Assembly (NCBI GenBank): GCA_002841155.1
Contig: PHEH01000009.1
Location: 121,046-185,045 of the forward strand
Length of the DNA: 64,000 bases
Origin: Alphaproteobacteria bacterium HGW-Alphaproteobacteria-18
Lineage (GTDB): Bacteria; Pseudomonadota; Alphaproteobacteria; Caulobacterales; Hyphomonadaceae
Direction: 5' to 3'
Shown: positions 45,538-53,476 of the stretch, piece by piece
How the letters are laid out: each line of letters opens with the position of its first letter
How positions within the stretch are numbered: position 1 is the first letter of the stretch
Notes under the pieces: model-generated
Told to the model about the DNA's origin: nothing
What the model saw: only the letters and a program-made list of their open reading frames with translations
Databases searched by the model: none
Position numbers and translations under genes: made by a program

Positions 45538-46170
45538 ATGACCCGCCTCGCCCTCATCGATTACGGCTCCGGCAACCTGCACTCCTGCGCGCGGGCGCTG
45601 GCGGCGGCCGCTGATGATCCAGGCAAGGTGATGGTTACCGCCCACCCCGAAGACATCCTGACGGCTGAGCGCATCGTGCTGCCGGGCGTTGGCCACTTTG
45701 CCGACTGCGCGGGCGCCCTTCGCGCCATTCCCGGCATGGTCGAGGCGCTTGATGAGGCCGTCATCCGCAAGGGGCGGCCCTTCCTCGGCATCTGTGTCGG
45801 CATGCAGCTGATGGCCGATATGGGTCTTGAGGATGGCGAGACGCGCGGCCTTGGCTGGGTGCATGGCATAGTCGAGGCGCTGGAACCGGCGCCGGGCCTG
45901 CCTGTGCCGCATGTCGGCTGGAACGAGCTGATGATCCCCGCGCCCCACCCGGTGCTCGAAGGCCTCGGCGACCAGCCCCATGCCTATTTCACCCATTCCT
46001 ACGCCTTCCGCCCGGAAGACGAGGCCAAAGTCGCCGCCTGGACCGACTATGGCGCCCCCATCGCCGCTGCCATCGCCCGCGACAATCTCATCGGCACCCA
46101 GTTCCACCCCGAAAAGAGCCAGCGCCTCGGGCTGAAGCTGCTGGCCAACTTCCTGAAATGGAAACCATGA
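45538..46170 (+). CDS. hisH: Imidazole glycerol phosphate synthase, glutaminase subunit
   Basis: 210 aa class I amidotransferase that hydrolyses glutamine and channels ammonia to HisF. The nucleophile is Cys86 (FLGICVGMQLM); the His-Glu pair lies in GTQFHPEKSQ near the C-terminus. LPGVGHFADC is the oxyanion region. It lies 30 nt after hisB. A perfect 22-nt inverted repeat follows before hisA. Confidence 0.97.
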   Translation: MTRLALIDYGSGNLHSCARALAAAADDPGKVMVTAHPEDILTAERIVLPGVGHFADCAGALRAIPGMVEALDEAVIRKGRPFLGICVGMQLMADMGLEDGETRGLGWVHGIVEALEPAPGLPVPHVGWNELMIPAPHPVLEGLGDQPHAYFTHSYAFRPEDEAKVAAWTDYGAPIAAAIARDNLIGTQFHPEKSQRLGLKLLANFLKWKP

Positions 46171-46179
46171 CCTTCAAGC

Positions 46180-46201
46180 CCCCTCTCCCGAGGGAGAGGG
46201 G
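46180..46201. repeat. Perfect palindromic hairpin between hisH and hisA
   Basis: CCCCTCTCCC (46180-46189) pairs with GGGAGAGGGG (46192-46201) around a 2-nt centre. No T-run follows, so it is not a canonical terminator. Such sequences recur as short interspersed palindromes in many proteobacterial genomes. It could protect or trim the his mRNA; that is inference. Confidence 0.7.
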
Positions 46202-46219
46202 TTCAAGTAGAGAAGCCCC

Positions 46220-46945
46220 ATGACCTTCACCCTCTATCCCGCCATTGACCTCAAAGACGGCGCCTGCGTGCGCCTGCTGCGCGGGGAGATGGACGCGGCC
46301 ACCGTGTTCAACACCGACCCGGCCGATCAGGCCGCCGCCTTTGCGCGCATGGGCTTTACCCATCTGCATGTGGTGGACCTCAACGGCGCGTTCGCCGGCG
46401 CGCCGGTCAACCGCGCGGCGGTGGAAGGCATCCTCAAGGCGACCTCTGCCCCGGTGCAGCTCGGCGGAGGCATCCGCACGCGGGCGCAGATTGACGCCTG
46501 GCTTGAGGCGGGCATCAGCCGCGTCATCCTCGGCACCATTGCCCTGCGCGACCCGGAACTCGTAAAGACCGCTGCCCGCGCCCTGCCCGGTCGCATCGTG
46601 GTGGGCATCGACGCAAAGGATGGCATGGTGGCCGTGGAAGGCTGGGCCGAGACCAGCGACATGAAGGCGACCGATCTGGCCAAGGCCTTCGAAGGCTGCG
46701 GCGTCGCCGCCATCGTCGCCACCGACATCGGCCGCGACGGCCTGAAAACCGGCGTCAATGTTCCGTTCACGGCAGAACTCGCCCATGCCGTCTCCATCCC
46801 CGTCATCGCCTCAGGCGGCGTCCGCGACGTAAACGACATCCGTGCCCTGAAGGCCAGCGGCGCGCCGATTGCGGGGTCTATCCTTGGCCGCGCGCTCTAT
46901 GATGGGGATATTGTGGCGAGTGAGGCGATTGGGGCGGCGGGCTAA
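46220..46945 (+). CDS. hisA: Phosphoribosylformimino-AICAR phosphate isomerase
   Basis: 241 aa TIM barrel performing the Amadori rearrangement of ProFAR to PRFAR. Catalytic acids lie in YPAIDLKDG (Asp10) and VVGIDAKDG; phosphate-binding loops are [11 protein letters not shown] and [12 protein letters not shown]. Its TAA overlaps the stop of the convergent macro-domain gene by 4 nt, marking the left border of the defence cargo. Confidence 0.97.
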   Translation: MTFTLYPAIDLKDGACVRLLRGEMDAATVFNTDPADQAAAFARMGFTHLHVVDLNGAFAGAPVNRAAVEGILKATSAPVQLGGGIRTRAQIDAWLEAGISRVILGTIALRDPELVKTAARALPGRIVVGIDAKDGMVAVEGWAETSDMKATDLAKAFEGCGVAAIVATDIGRDGLKTGVNVPFTAELAHAVSIPVIASGGVRDVNDIRALKASGAPIAGSILGRALYDGDIVASEAIGAAG

Positions 46946-47823
46946 TGCCTCATCAACCGGGACAAGTCATCTCGAATTTCCCATAGATTGATTTGGAAGT
47001 TTTTGGCGTCATCAGGATGCACAACAATCGCCAACTTATGCGTTAGTACGCCATCGATTGTTGCTTGCTTGAAGCTCAGAGCGATCAATTCAATCACTCG
47101 CTCTCGAGTTAAGCCAATTCTTCCTCGGCCGGTGCCAATCAACGGCACCGCCAACTCTTGAAGCTCTCCCTCAGTCCTTACAAAAGACCAAAGTCGATCT
47201 AGCGCAGCGTGCAAATCGCTTTCAGTTGTAGATGCAGTACCCGCATCGCTGAGAGTTGCCATCGCGCAAAAATAAAATGTTCTTCCGTGTGTGTTGAGCG
47301 GCACGACAGTTCCCATCGGAAAATTCTTGGTCTTTCCCTTTTGCTTGTTGGGGCGATCCTCGAAAGTCTTTCCGCTTAATCCGTCTTCAACCATCCGATC
47401 TAATTCTGTACTCTTTCCTAGGAAGAATTTCGCCTCAAATTGGCCTTGCAAGCTCTTCGCCGAAATCAGACCGGAACCCGTATCAGTATCAAAGGTCGTA
47501 TTTGTGCTGATAACCACCGCACCAGTGTGGTCGAGAATATCTCCAATTCGGACTTCAACTGAACAGTCTTTATTCGGAACTCTGACACTAACGGACTGTG
47601 TTGGTCGTCGCGTGAGAACCGACATTAATGTTGAAAAACATACCATCGCCAGAACAACTTCCGGGCCATAGTTTTCTCTTCTCAACACAGAAAACCAATC
47701 AAGCACCTGAAGGGTAAGAAACGCTCCTCCGAACCACGCGAAGATGGATTGGAGACCTCGCTTCGAAAAAAGCGCGAACTTCCAATAGGCCTGCGTGATT
47801 ATTGAATCGAAAAAGTACTTCAA
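46942..47823 (-). CDS. Membrane-anchored macro-domain effector, ThsA of type II Thoeris (putative)
   Basis: 293 aa. Two hydrophobic segments (~28-46 and ~56-70) are followed by a macro-like domain from ~83: [20 protein letters not shown] (92-111), then the ligand loop [12 protein letters not shown] (227-238). This TM-TM-macro layout, directly after a TIR gene, is that of type II Thoeris ThsA, whose macro domain is reported to bind histidine-ADP-ribose made by ThsB and then act at the membrane. The start is TTG at 47823, overlapping the TIR stop (TTGA), so translation is coupled. Base composition is AT-richer than the his genes, a sign of transfer. A stand-alone DUF6430/macro protein is the alternative. 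Confidence 0.75.
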   Translation of the reverse strand: MKYFFDSIITQAYWKFALFSKRGLQSIFAWFGGAFLTLQVLDWFSVLRRENYGPEVVLAMVCFSTLMSVLTRRPTQSVSVRVPNKDCSVEVRIGDILDHTGAVVISTNTTFDTDTGSGLISAKSLQGQFEAKFFLGKSTELDRMVEDGLSGKTFEDRPNKQKGKTKNFPMGTVVPLNTHGRTFYFCAMATLSDAGTASTTESDLHAALDRLWSFVRTEGELQELAVPLIGTGRGRIGLTRERVIELIALSFKQATIDGVLTHKLAIVVHPDDAKNFQINLWEIRDDLSRLMRH

Positions 47824-48323
47824 TCTAGCCCCAGCTGTTTATAGACATGATCGGGGTAATAATAATCTCCCGACTTCCCTTCGCGCTTCAACGCGTGGTG
47901 CTGAGCGGGCCAATTATCCATGGCGTACTGAATAATTTTTTGCTTGAAGGCCACAAACATAACGAGTTCATCCTTGATGGCGCTTGGACAAAGCGGAGTC
48001 TTATTCTTTGAGCCGTTCAAGTTTACAGCGATAATTGGCAGCCCCAGCTTCAATGCTACCTCCATCTCCCACTTTACAAACTTGGTCAGTCTCCAAGTAT
48101 TGTTTCCAACAAGCACAACTAGCAGTTTTGAATTGGCGAAACGCTCGCGCAGTTGTTTTTTGATGCTTTCTTCCTGGCTGGAATCTCGCGCGACGTTGAG
48201 ATCATGCGCGTTGTAGAACTGAAAATCCTGTTTTTCGTTCTCTGACCACGCAGTCATAAGGCGATAATAACCCATGTCGTTGTCGCCATCGAAGCAGACA
48301 TAGGTCTTGTTGCGATATGGCAT
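47820..48323 (-). CDS. TIR-domain protein, ThsB of Thoeris (putative)
   Basis: 167 aa from the ATG at 48323; an upstream TTG would add 17 residues. The TIR-like (DUF1863/MTH538) fold opens with KTYVCFDGDNDMGYYRLMTA. SKLLVVLVGNNTWRLTKFVK is the central strand-helix, and KWEMEVALKLGLPIIAV holds the expected catalytic Glu (Glu86, after Trp85). ThsB proteins sense phage and convert NAD+ to a signal nucleotide; in type II systems this is reported to be histidine-ADP-ribose. It lies directly upstream of, and coupled to, the macro-domain gene. Sensor specificity cannot be read from sequence. Confidence 0.8.
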   Translation of the reverse strand: MPYRNKTYVCFDGDNDMGYYRLMTAWSENEKQDFQFYNAHDLNVARDSSQEESIKKQLRERFANSKLLVVLVGNNTWRLTKFVKWEMEVALKLGLPIIAVNLNGSKNKTPLCPSAIKDELVMFVAFKQKIIQYAMDNWPAQHHALKREGKSGDYYYPDHVYKQLGLD

Positions 48324-48463
48324 AAACTTACTCTGGCCTTCCCAATACAGATCGCTCGGCGAGGAATCTCGCAACTAAAGCGATTCTTTCGGAGGTGGAA
48401 GAAGGATAGCAGGCGTCAGCCTACTCGGCGTAAGAAGTTGCAAACCGAGTATAGAAGCCCCTT

Positions 48464-48552
48464 CGTAGGGTGGGTTAGGCGAAGCCGTAACCCACCATCA
48501 GAGGGTGCGGCTTGGAAGTGGTGGGTTACGGCTTCGCCTAACCCACCCTACG
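48464..48552. repeat. REP/BIME-like perfect inverted repeat
   Basis: Two 34-nt arms (48464-48497 and 48519-48552) are exact reverse complements around a 21-nt spacer. Each arm is itself nearly palindromic: GGTGGGTTA ... TAACCCACC around GGC-GAA-GCC with one extra G. Sequences of the GTAGGGTGGGTTAGGCG type are dispersed in many proteobacteria. It lies between the TIR gene start and the GGDEF gene end and may mark the right border of the inserted defence module or act as a transcription barrier. Confidence 0.9.
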
Positions 48553-48572
48553 GGTGCGGAGCAAACCTGCCC

Positions 48573-49337
48573 CTACCCCACCCGCGCCAGCGGCGGCACG
48601 GGGCCGTCCTCATACACCATCACGCGATTCTTGCCCGCTTGCTTGGCCCAGTAGAGGGCTTCGTCGGCGCGGCTGAGGAGGGTGGAGAGGTTTTCCTGGC
48701 CGGTTTCGCAGCAGAGGCCCATGCTGATGGTGACCGGGCGGGCAAGGCCGAGCGCGCCGTAATCGGCGCCCGCCACCGCGCCCACCAGGAGGGCGGCGGC
48801 GAGGCGCGCTTCGGCTTCACTGCCAAAAAGGCCTGCCAGGGCAAACTCTTCCCCGCCGAGCCGCGCGATGACGCCGGTGGCGGGGACAAGATCTCCCAAT
48901 GCTCTGCCTACGGACACCAGAACGGCATCCCCCGTCTCATGGCCATAGGTGTCATTCACGCGCTTGAAATCATCCACATCGGCAATGGCGCAATAAAACT
49001 GCCCTGCCCCGGCATCGGCATCGGCCTGCATCTGCAGCACGGATGCCCTGGCAAAGAAGGCGCGCCGGTTTGGCAGGCCAGTCAGCTCGTCTTCATTCGC
49101 AAGGCGGTGGTTTTCCTGCGCCAGGCGCTCTGCCCGCATCTGCGCGCGCAGGAGGAACCAGCTGCTGCATGGCGCAATGATCAGGGGAATGATGATGCAG
49201 GAAGTATAGACGGAGGCGGTATCAATGACCGGGTCTATCTGCAGCCAGATCCAGACGGGAACGAAGGTGAAAAACACCGACGCAATCGTGATGACGCCGC
49301 CCGCACGGATCGCCTTCCGGAGTTCAGGAGATAGCAT
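48573..49337 (-). CDS. Membrane diguanylate cyclase (GGDEF)
   Basis: 254 aa from the ATG at 49337. Two hydrophobic segments (~12-35, ~42-62), a short helix, then a GGDEF domain from ~88: NEDELTGLPNRRAFF, DVDDFKRVNDTYGH, and the active-site motif RLGGEEFAL, which keeps the GGEEF catalytic set. It makes cyclic di-GMP. No I-site RxxD is obvious just before the motif. A 16-bp palindrome lies 65 nt upstream and a hairpin covers the translation start. It lies on the minus strand inside the his region. Confidence 0.93.
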   Translation of the reverse strand: MLSPELRKAIRAGGVITIASVFFTFVPVWIWLQIDPVIDTASVYTSCIIIPLIIAPCSSWFLLRAQMRAERLAQENHRLANEDELTGLPNRRAFFARASVLQMQADADAGAGQFYCAIADVDDFKRVNDTYGHETGDAVLVSVGRALGDLVPATGVIARLGGEEFALAGLFGSEAEARLAAALLVGAVAGADYGALGLARPVTISMGLCCETGQENLSTLLSRADEALYWAKQAGKNRVMVYEDGPVPPLARVG

Positions 49338-49368
49338 GGTTCCCGCCCAATTCGTTGCGGGGGAACCT
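49338..49368 (-). promoter_or_regulatory. Hairpin covering the translation start of the GGDEF gene
   Basis: On the minus strand GGTTCCC (49368-49362) pairs with GGGAACC (49344-49338), extended by a CGC/GCG pairing, and ends directly against the ATG at 49337. The ribosome-binding region is therefore inside a stem, which should dampen translation unless opened. Confidence 0.45.
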
Positions 49369-49401
49369 AACAAAGCCTGCTTAAAACCGCCTCCGGAAGA
49401 C

Positions 49402-49417
49402 CGGTCAAATTTGACCG
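49402..49417. promoter_or_regulatory. 16-bp palindrome upstream of the GGDEF gene
   Basis: CGGTCAAATTTGACCG is perfectly self-complementary and lies 65 bp before the GGDEF start, where a dimeric regulator would bind. It could also include a -35-like TTGACC. It is 26 nt from the end of the small upstream gene. Confidence 0.45.
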
Positions 49418-49442
49418 ATCCCGGAAAGCGATTGCCGCGCTG

Positions 49443-49637
49443 TCAGAGCGCGGAGGAGAGCGGCCGGCGCAGGCGGCGGCGCGTGCGCAGGGCATGGGCC
49501 ATATCGCTTTCGTCTTTCTGCGATCCGTCCGGCCCGGCCTGAAGGCGCGACAGCCCGGCCGCCAGGCGCGCCAGCGTTTCGGCCTCATCATTCTGAAGCC
49601 TTGCAGCGGTCATCCGCTCCATGCGTTTCATATCCAT
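49443..49637 (-). CDS. Small basic/helical protein of unknown function
   Basis: 64 aa from the ATG at 49637 (GGAG at ~9 nt). Predicted helical at the start (MTAARLQNDEAETLARLAAG), then a short polar stretch and a basic C-terminus (RTRRRLRRPL). No family recognised. It is upstream of the GGDEF gene on the same strand and divergent from hisF. Length and composition allow a chance frame. Confidence 0.45.
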   Translation of the reverse strand: MDMKRMERMTAARLQNDEAETLARLAAGLSRLQAGPDGSQKDESDMAHALRTRRRLRRPLSSAL

Positions 49638-49789
49638 TCTTCTCATCTCCGTGGCTTAACTTTTGAAAGTTTGCTCGTTCGAGATCAGCCTCCCTTAACG
49701 TCAACATAAGCCCTAAGCCCGCCCTTTCCCACCCCGCACAACCTTACGGATTGTTTGCATTCGGGCCGCTTTGGCGGCAAAGGAGCGCC

Positions 49790-50548
49790 ATGCTGAAAAC
49801 CCGCATCATCCCCTGCCTCGACGTGAAAGACGGACGCACCGTGAAGGGCGTCAATTTCGTCGACCTGAAAGACGCCGGAGACCCCGTGGCCCTCGCCCGC
49901 GCCTATGACGCGGCCGGCGCCGACGAGCTCTGCTTCCTCGACATCACCGCCAGCCATGAAGGCCGCGGCACGCTGCTCGATACCGTCAGCCGCACGGCAG
50001 AGGCCTGCTTCATGCCGCTCACCGTCGGCGGGGGCGTGCGCTCGGTGGAGGATATGGTCGCGCTTCTGAGGGCGGGCGCCGACAAGGTGGCGATCAATTC
50101 CGCCGCCGTGGCAGACCCGGCGCTGATTTCCGCCTGCGCCGCAAAGGCCGGCCGCCAATGCGTCGTCGTCGCCATTGATGCGCGGGCGGTCGGCGACACC
50201 TGGGAAATCTTCACCCATGGCGGGCGCAAGGCCACCGGCATCAATGCCGTCGCGTTTGCCCGCGAGGCGGCAAAGCGCGGGGCGGGCGAAATCCTGCTCA
50301 CCTCGATGGACCGGGACGGCACCAAATCAGGCTATGACATCCCCCTGCTGAAAGCGGTGTCATCGGCCGTCACCATTCCCGTCATCGCCAGTGGCGGGGC
50401 CGGCAGCGTGGCAGACTTTGCCCCCGCCGTGCTCGAAGGCGGGGCGAGCGCCGTGCTCGCCGCCTCGATCTTCCATTTCGGGGAAGCGAGTCTGGCAGAA
50501 GCACGCGCCGCGTTGGCCAAAGCGGGCGCGCCGGTGCGGACGGTCTGA
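49790..50548 (+). CDS. hisF: Imidazole glycerol phosphate synthase, cyclase subunit
   Basis: 252 aa from the ATG at 49790, with AAGGAG close upstream. TIM barrel partner of HisH; makes IGP and AICAR from PRFAR and ammonia. [19 protein letters not shown] carries the first catalytic Asp, [20 protein letters not shown] the central strand, and [10 protein letters not shown] the phosphate loop. It is separated from hisA by about 2.8 kb of opposite-strand cargo, so it must use its own promoter in 49638-49789. Confidence 0.97.
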   Translation: MLKTRIIPCLDVKDGRTVKGVNFVDLKDAGDPVALARAYDAAGADELCFLDITASHEGRGTLLDTVSRTAEACFMPLTVGGGVRSVEDMVALLRAGADKVAINSAAVADPALISACAAKAGRQCVVVAIDARAVGDTWEIFTHGGRKATGINAVAFAREAAKRGAGEILLTSMDRDGTKSGYDIPLLKAVSSAVTIPVIASGGAGSVADFAPAVLEGGASAVLAASIFHFGEASLAEARAALAKAGAPVRTV

Positions 50549-50569
50549 AGTAAAGTAAGCACTCAGTGT

Positions 50570-50691
50570 TTCGTCACACTCGATGCGCGAAAGCGCATCT
50601 GAGTGCCCATCTCCGAACTCCACCCCGAATACTCACGGATAAATTTGGAGATGGGCGCTCAGATGGCCTGGCGGCCATCGAGCGTGACGAA
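50570..50691. repeat. Double-hairpin inverted repeat between hisF and the enoyl-CoA hydratase gene
   Basis: Arms at 50570-50617 and 50645-50691 are imperfect reverse complements; each folds on itself, GATGCGC-GAAA-GCGCATC in the left and GATGGCC-TGGC-GGCCATC in the right. The shared flanks include CCCATCTCC and TTCGTCAC. It sits between convergent gene ends, so it may act as a two-way terminator or be a second BIME-like element. Confidence 0.7.
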
Positions 50692-50719
50692 GCTTGGGAT
50701 ACAGGGAGAGAGTAGCGCC

Positions 50720-51529
50720 CTACTCCGCAAACACGGCCTTGCGCTTCTGCATTTCCGCCATCACCGCTTCCATCTGGTTGGGTGTACGGATCACCTTCTC
50801 CTGCTCGGTGCTTTCCAGCTGCAGCAGGTCTGCGTCGCTCGCATCCGCCATCGCATTGCAAAGCCGCTTTGCGCCCCGCATTGCGGCGGGGTGTTTCACC
50901 GCCATCACGCGGGCGAGCGCCAGGGCGTCTTCCAGCGGGCTCTCCGACACATGCGTCGCAAAGCCGAGCGCCTGGGCCTCTGTGCCCCTGAACTCACGGT
51001 TTGTGTATGTCAGCTCACGGATCACATCATCGCGCACATTGCCGCGCCAGAGAGGGTATCCGGCCATATCCGGCACCAGGCCCCATTTCATTTCCATGAT
51101 GGCGCAGCGCGTCTCGGGATGGATGAAGCGGATGTCGGCGCCCGAGAGAATCTGAAAGCCCCCGCCAAACGCCACGCCGTGGGCGGCCGCAATCACCGGC
51201 ACCGGCAGCTCGCGCCAGCCCCAGGCGACATATTGGGCAAGGTTTGCCACCCCATGGCTACGCCCGCCGAGATTACCGGTGACATTGCCCTGCCCCGGCT
51301 TCTTCTCCTCGCTGGCAGCAAAATTCGAAAGATCGAGCCCGGCGCAGAACGCCCGCCCCTCGCCCGACAGCACCACGACGCGCAGGCCCTTCATGGCTTT
51401 CAGCTTGTCGATCGCCTCGGAAATGCCGGCAAACATGGCGCCGTCGAGGGCATTCATCTTGTCGGTGCGGTTGAGGCGTACATCGGCAATGCCATCCTCA
51501 AGCATCGTGATCAAAACGCGGTCGTTCAT
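50720..51529 (-). CDS. Enoyl-CoA hydratase/isomerase (crotonase family)
   Basis: 269 aa from the ATG at 51529 with GGAGG 8 nt upstream. Crotonase fold: RVVVLSGEGRAFCAGLDLSN near 55-74 forms the first oxyanion strand, and VIAAAHGVAFGGGFQILSGA the second with the GGG turn. The usual catalytic Glu pair is not fully clear: RFIHPETRCAIMEMKWGLVP keeps one Glu-rich segment. Acts on an enoyl-CoA or a related substrate. It lies antisense between hisF and hisE and is unrelated to histidine synthesis. Confidence 0.9.
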   Translation of the reverse strand: MNDRVLITMLEDGIADVRLNRTDKMNALDGAMFAGISEAIDKLKAMKGLRVVVLSGEGRAFCAGLDLSNFAASEEKKPGQGNVTGNLGGRSHGVANLAQYVAWGWRELPVPVIAAAHGVAFGGGFQILSGADIRFIHPETRCAIMEMKWGLVPDMAGYPLWRGNVRDDVIRELTYTNREFRGTEAQALGFATHVSESPLEDALALARVMAVKHPAAMRGAKRLCNAMADASDADLLQLESTEQEKVIRTPNQMEAVMAEMQKRKAVFAE

Positions 51530-51659
51530 CTGGTCATCCTCCGGAACTTTGACGCCAAGCTGGCGCCCTTCCGCTGGGGACGTCAAGGCGTGTCGCGGCG
51601 CGAAACCTTCGCCGCTTCGCCCCCTTCTACCTTCCCTGAGAACCGGGTAAGGAAAGCGC

Positions 51660-52022
51660 ATGACCGCCAAAGCCCCCCTTGCCTCGCCCAGCCGTCTTGT
51701 CGCCGCGCTGGCGCATCTTGCCGGCACCATTGACGCGCGCGCGCTCGAAGGGGACGCCGCCTCCAGCTGGACGGCCAAGCTGCTCGCCAAAGGCCCGGAC
51801 GCGGCCGCCTCCAAGGTCGCCGAAGAAGGTGGGGAGCTGGCAGAGGCCGTGCGCCGCGAGAGCGACGAGCGGGTGGCGAGTGAAGCCGCCGATGTGATCT
51901 ATCACGTCTTCGTCGCGCTCCGGTCGCGCGGGGTCGCGCTCGACGCCGTCGCCGCCGCCCTCGAAAAGCGCCAGGGCATTTCGGGCATCGCCGAAAAATC
52001 TGCGCGCCCGGCGAAGGACTGA
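51660..52022 (+). CDS. hisE: Phosphoribosyl-ATP pyrophosphatase
   Basis: 120 aa. Second step of histidine synthesis: PR-ATP to PR-AMP. MazG-like helical fold with SSWTAKLLAKGPDAAASKVA, EEGGELAEAV and EAADVIYHVFVAL, which carry the metal-binding acids. Monofunctional, not fused to HisI. It is the last his gene here; a strong terminator begins 2 nt after its stop. Confidence 0.95.
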   Translation: MTAKAPLASPSRLVAALAHLAGTIDARALEGDAASSWTAKLLAKGPDAAASKVAEEGGELAEAVRRESDERVASEAADVIYHVFVALRSRGVALDAVAAALEKRQGISGIAEKSARPAKD

Positions 52023-52024
52023 AA

Positions 52025-52050
52025 AAAACTCCAACGCCGTTGGAGTTTTT
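52025..52050 (+). terminator. Rho-independent terminator of hisE
   Basis: AAAACTCCAAC (52025-52035) pairs with GTTGGAGTTTT (52039-52049) around a 3-nt loop, ending in a T-run. Two partial copies of the 3' half (TTGGAGTTTT) follow at about 52061-52081, as if the terminator arm had been duplicated. Confidence 0.9.
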
Positions 52051-52117
52051 GGGCCTGCCGTTGGAGTTTTTTTGGAGTTTTCTGGCCGCTTATCCACGGG
52101 ATAAGCAGGCCTCAACC

Positions 52118-52852
52118 TCACATATCTTTGGGGGGCTTCAGGCGGCGTTTTGTCTGGTGGCTTTCGGCTTTTTCGCCGTCCGGTTTCTCCCCGCGCATAT
52201 AGTGGCGTTGCCAGCGGGCTTTCATGGCGTTCTCTTCGCCGGCCTTGAGGCGGGAATTGAAATCGGCCCGGCTCTCGCGCCAGCCTTCATATTCCTTCAC
52301 CAGCTCGGGATTGGACTTCAGCGCTTTGCGCTCGGGCGTGATTTCTTCCAACCGCTTGTGTTCCATAAGCGTAATGAAAGCAAAGGGTTCACCCTTTTCG
52401 AACACCACTTCGCCCGGCCGGGTCATCTGCCAGTTCATCGTGAAGGGAAAGGGCAGCCAGTCTGTCTCGACGAGCCCGGTGAGCGGCGCAATACCGTCCT
52501 TGGGCCAGTTGGGCGGCCCGGTCACCCAGACGCCCCAGCCCGGCGGCGTGCGGAAGAGGTGGCCGGTATGGAAGGTCACGATGCCGCGCATGAAATGGCT
52601 GTCGGCAAAGCTCGGAATCGCGCGCGGATCGCCCCTTGTGAGAAGCTGAATGTCTTCGTTCCGTGGCCCGCCATTCCATTTGATCTTGATGTCCATGGGG
52701 CAGAGAATTTCCCAGCCCGTCGCGTTCGCCATGGTCAGCGGCAGGCAGCGATAGGGATGGCGATCAACGAAGGCGTCCATCCACGCCCGGTCTGACCTTG
52801 CCGGCACAATTTCCGGCGCAACATCGTAAATCTTATAACATTCAAGGCGCAT
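52118..52852 (-). CDS. DUF6065-like protein
   Basis: 244 aa from the ATG at 52852. No signal peptide or membrane helix. It is rich in aromatic residues, with IVTFHTGHLFRTPPGWGVWV and NWPKDGIAPLTGLVETDWLP in the middle, features I associate with DUF6065. The C-terminus is a charged helix. The function is unknown; an oxygenase- or jelly-roll-like beta fold is possible. Divergent from the PrdX/YbaK gene. Confidence 0.7.
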   Translation of the reverse strand: MRLECYKIYDVAPEIVPARSDRAWMDAFVDRHPYRCLPLTMANATGWEILCPMDIKIKWNGGPRNEDIQLLTRGDPRAIPSFADSHFMRGIVTFHTGHLFRTPPGWGVWVTGPPNWPKDGIAPLTGLVETDWLPFPFTMNWQMTRPGEVVFEKGEPFAFITLMEHKRLEEITPERKALKSNPELVKEYEGWRESRADFNSRLKAGEENAMKARWQRHYMRGEKPDGEKAESHQTKRRLKPPKDM

Positions 52853-52914
52853 GGGCTGGCTTTCCGCTTCCTGGCTGCTTGACGGGCAGCCAAAGTCCTG
52901 CCCCAAAGGATACC

Positions 52915-53412
52915 ATGCCTGCAAGCCCTGAAGACCTGTTCGCCTATCTTGATGCCCTCGGCATTGCCCACCAGACCACCTGGCATGAGGCGATGTTCAC
53001 GGTGGAGCAGTCCTCCACCCTGAAGGCGGACATGCCCGGCGCGCACACGAAGAACCTCTTTCTCAAAGACGGCGCCGGCGATCTCGTCCTGATCGCGGCC
53101 GAGGCCCATAACCCGTTGAAACTGAACCAGCTTCACCGGAAGATCGCCACCAAACGCCTCTCCTTCGGCGCGCCGGAATTGATGACAGAGGTGCTCGGCG
53201 TGACACCTGGGTCGGTTACGGCCTTCGCCCTGATGAATGACCGCCCGCCTCGCGTGCGCTTCCTGGTGGACGCGATCCTGGCCGGCGCCGACATCGTGAA
53301 TTTTCACCCGCTGACAAATACCGGCACCACGGCCCTCTCGCAGGCCGACTTCCGCCGCTTCGTGGACGCCACAGAGCACAGCTTTGAAATCGTGGACTTT
53401 TCAGACCTCTAG
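52915..53412 (+). CDS. PrdX/YbaK-type aminoacyl-tRNA deacylase
   Basis: 165 aa from the ATG at 52915. YbaK/ProX fold with THWEA-like entry (TTWHEAMFTVEQSSTL), GAHTKNLFLKDGAGDLVLIA, and the conserved Lys/His environment LNQLHRKIATKRLSF. These enzymes clear mischarged tRNA, usually Ala- or Cys-tRNAPro; PrdX acts on Ala-tRNAPro. A terminator lies between it and the convergent asd. Confidence 0.92.
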   Translation: MPASPEDLFAYLDALGIAHQTTWHEAMFTVEQSSTLKADMPGAHTKNLFLKDGAGDLVLIAAEAHNPLKLNQLHRKIATKRLSFGAPELMTEVLGVTPGSVTAFALMNDRPPRVRFLVDAILAGADIVNFHPLTNTGTTALSQADFRRFVDATEHSFEIVDFSDL

Positions 53413-53450
53413 AAAAGGAAATCCCGGCCAACGCACCGCGCGGCCGGGAT
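53412..53450 (-). terminator. Terminator of asd
   Basis: ATCCCGGCC (53421-53429) pairs with GGCCGGGAT (53442-53450), a 9-bp stem. On the minus strand it is followed by a T-rich TTTCCTTTTC (53421-53412). It lies between convergent asd and the PrdX-like gene. Confidence 0.7.
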
Positions 53451-53476
53451 CTAATGTTCACCCAGAAACAGATCGC

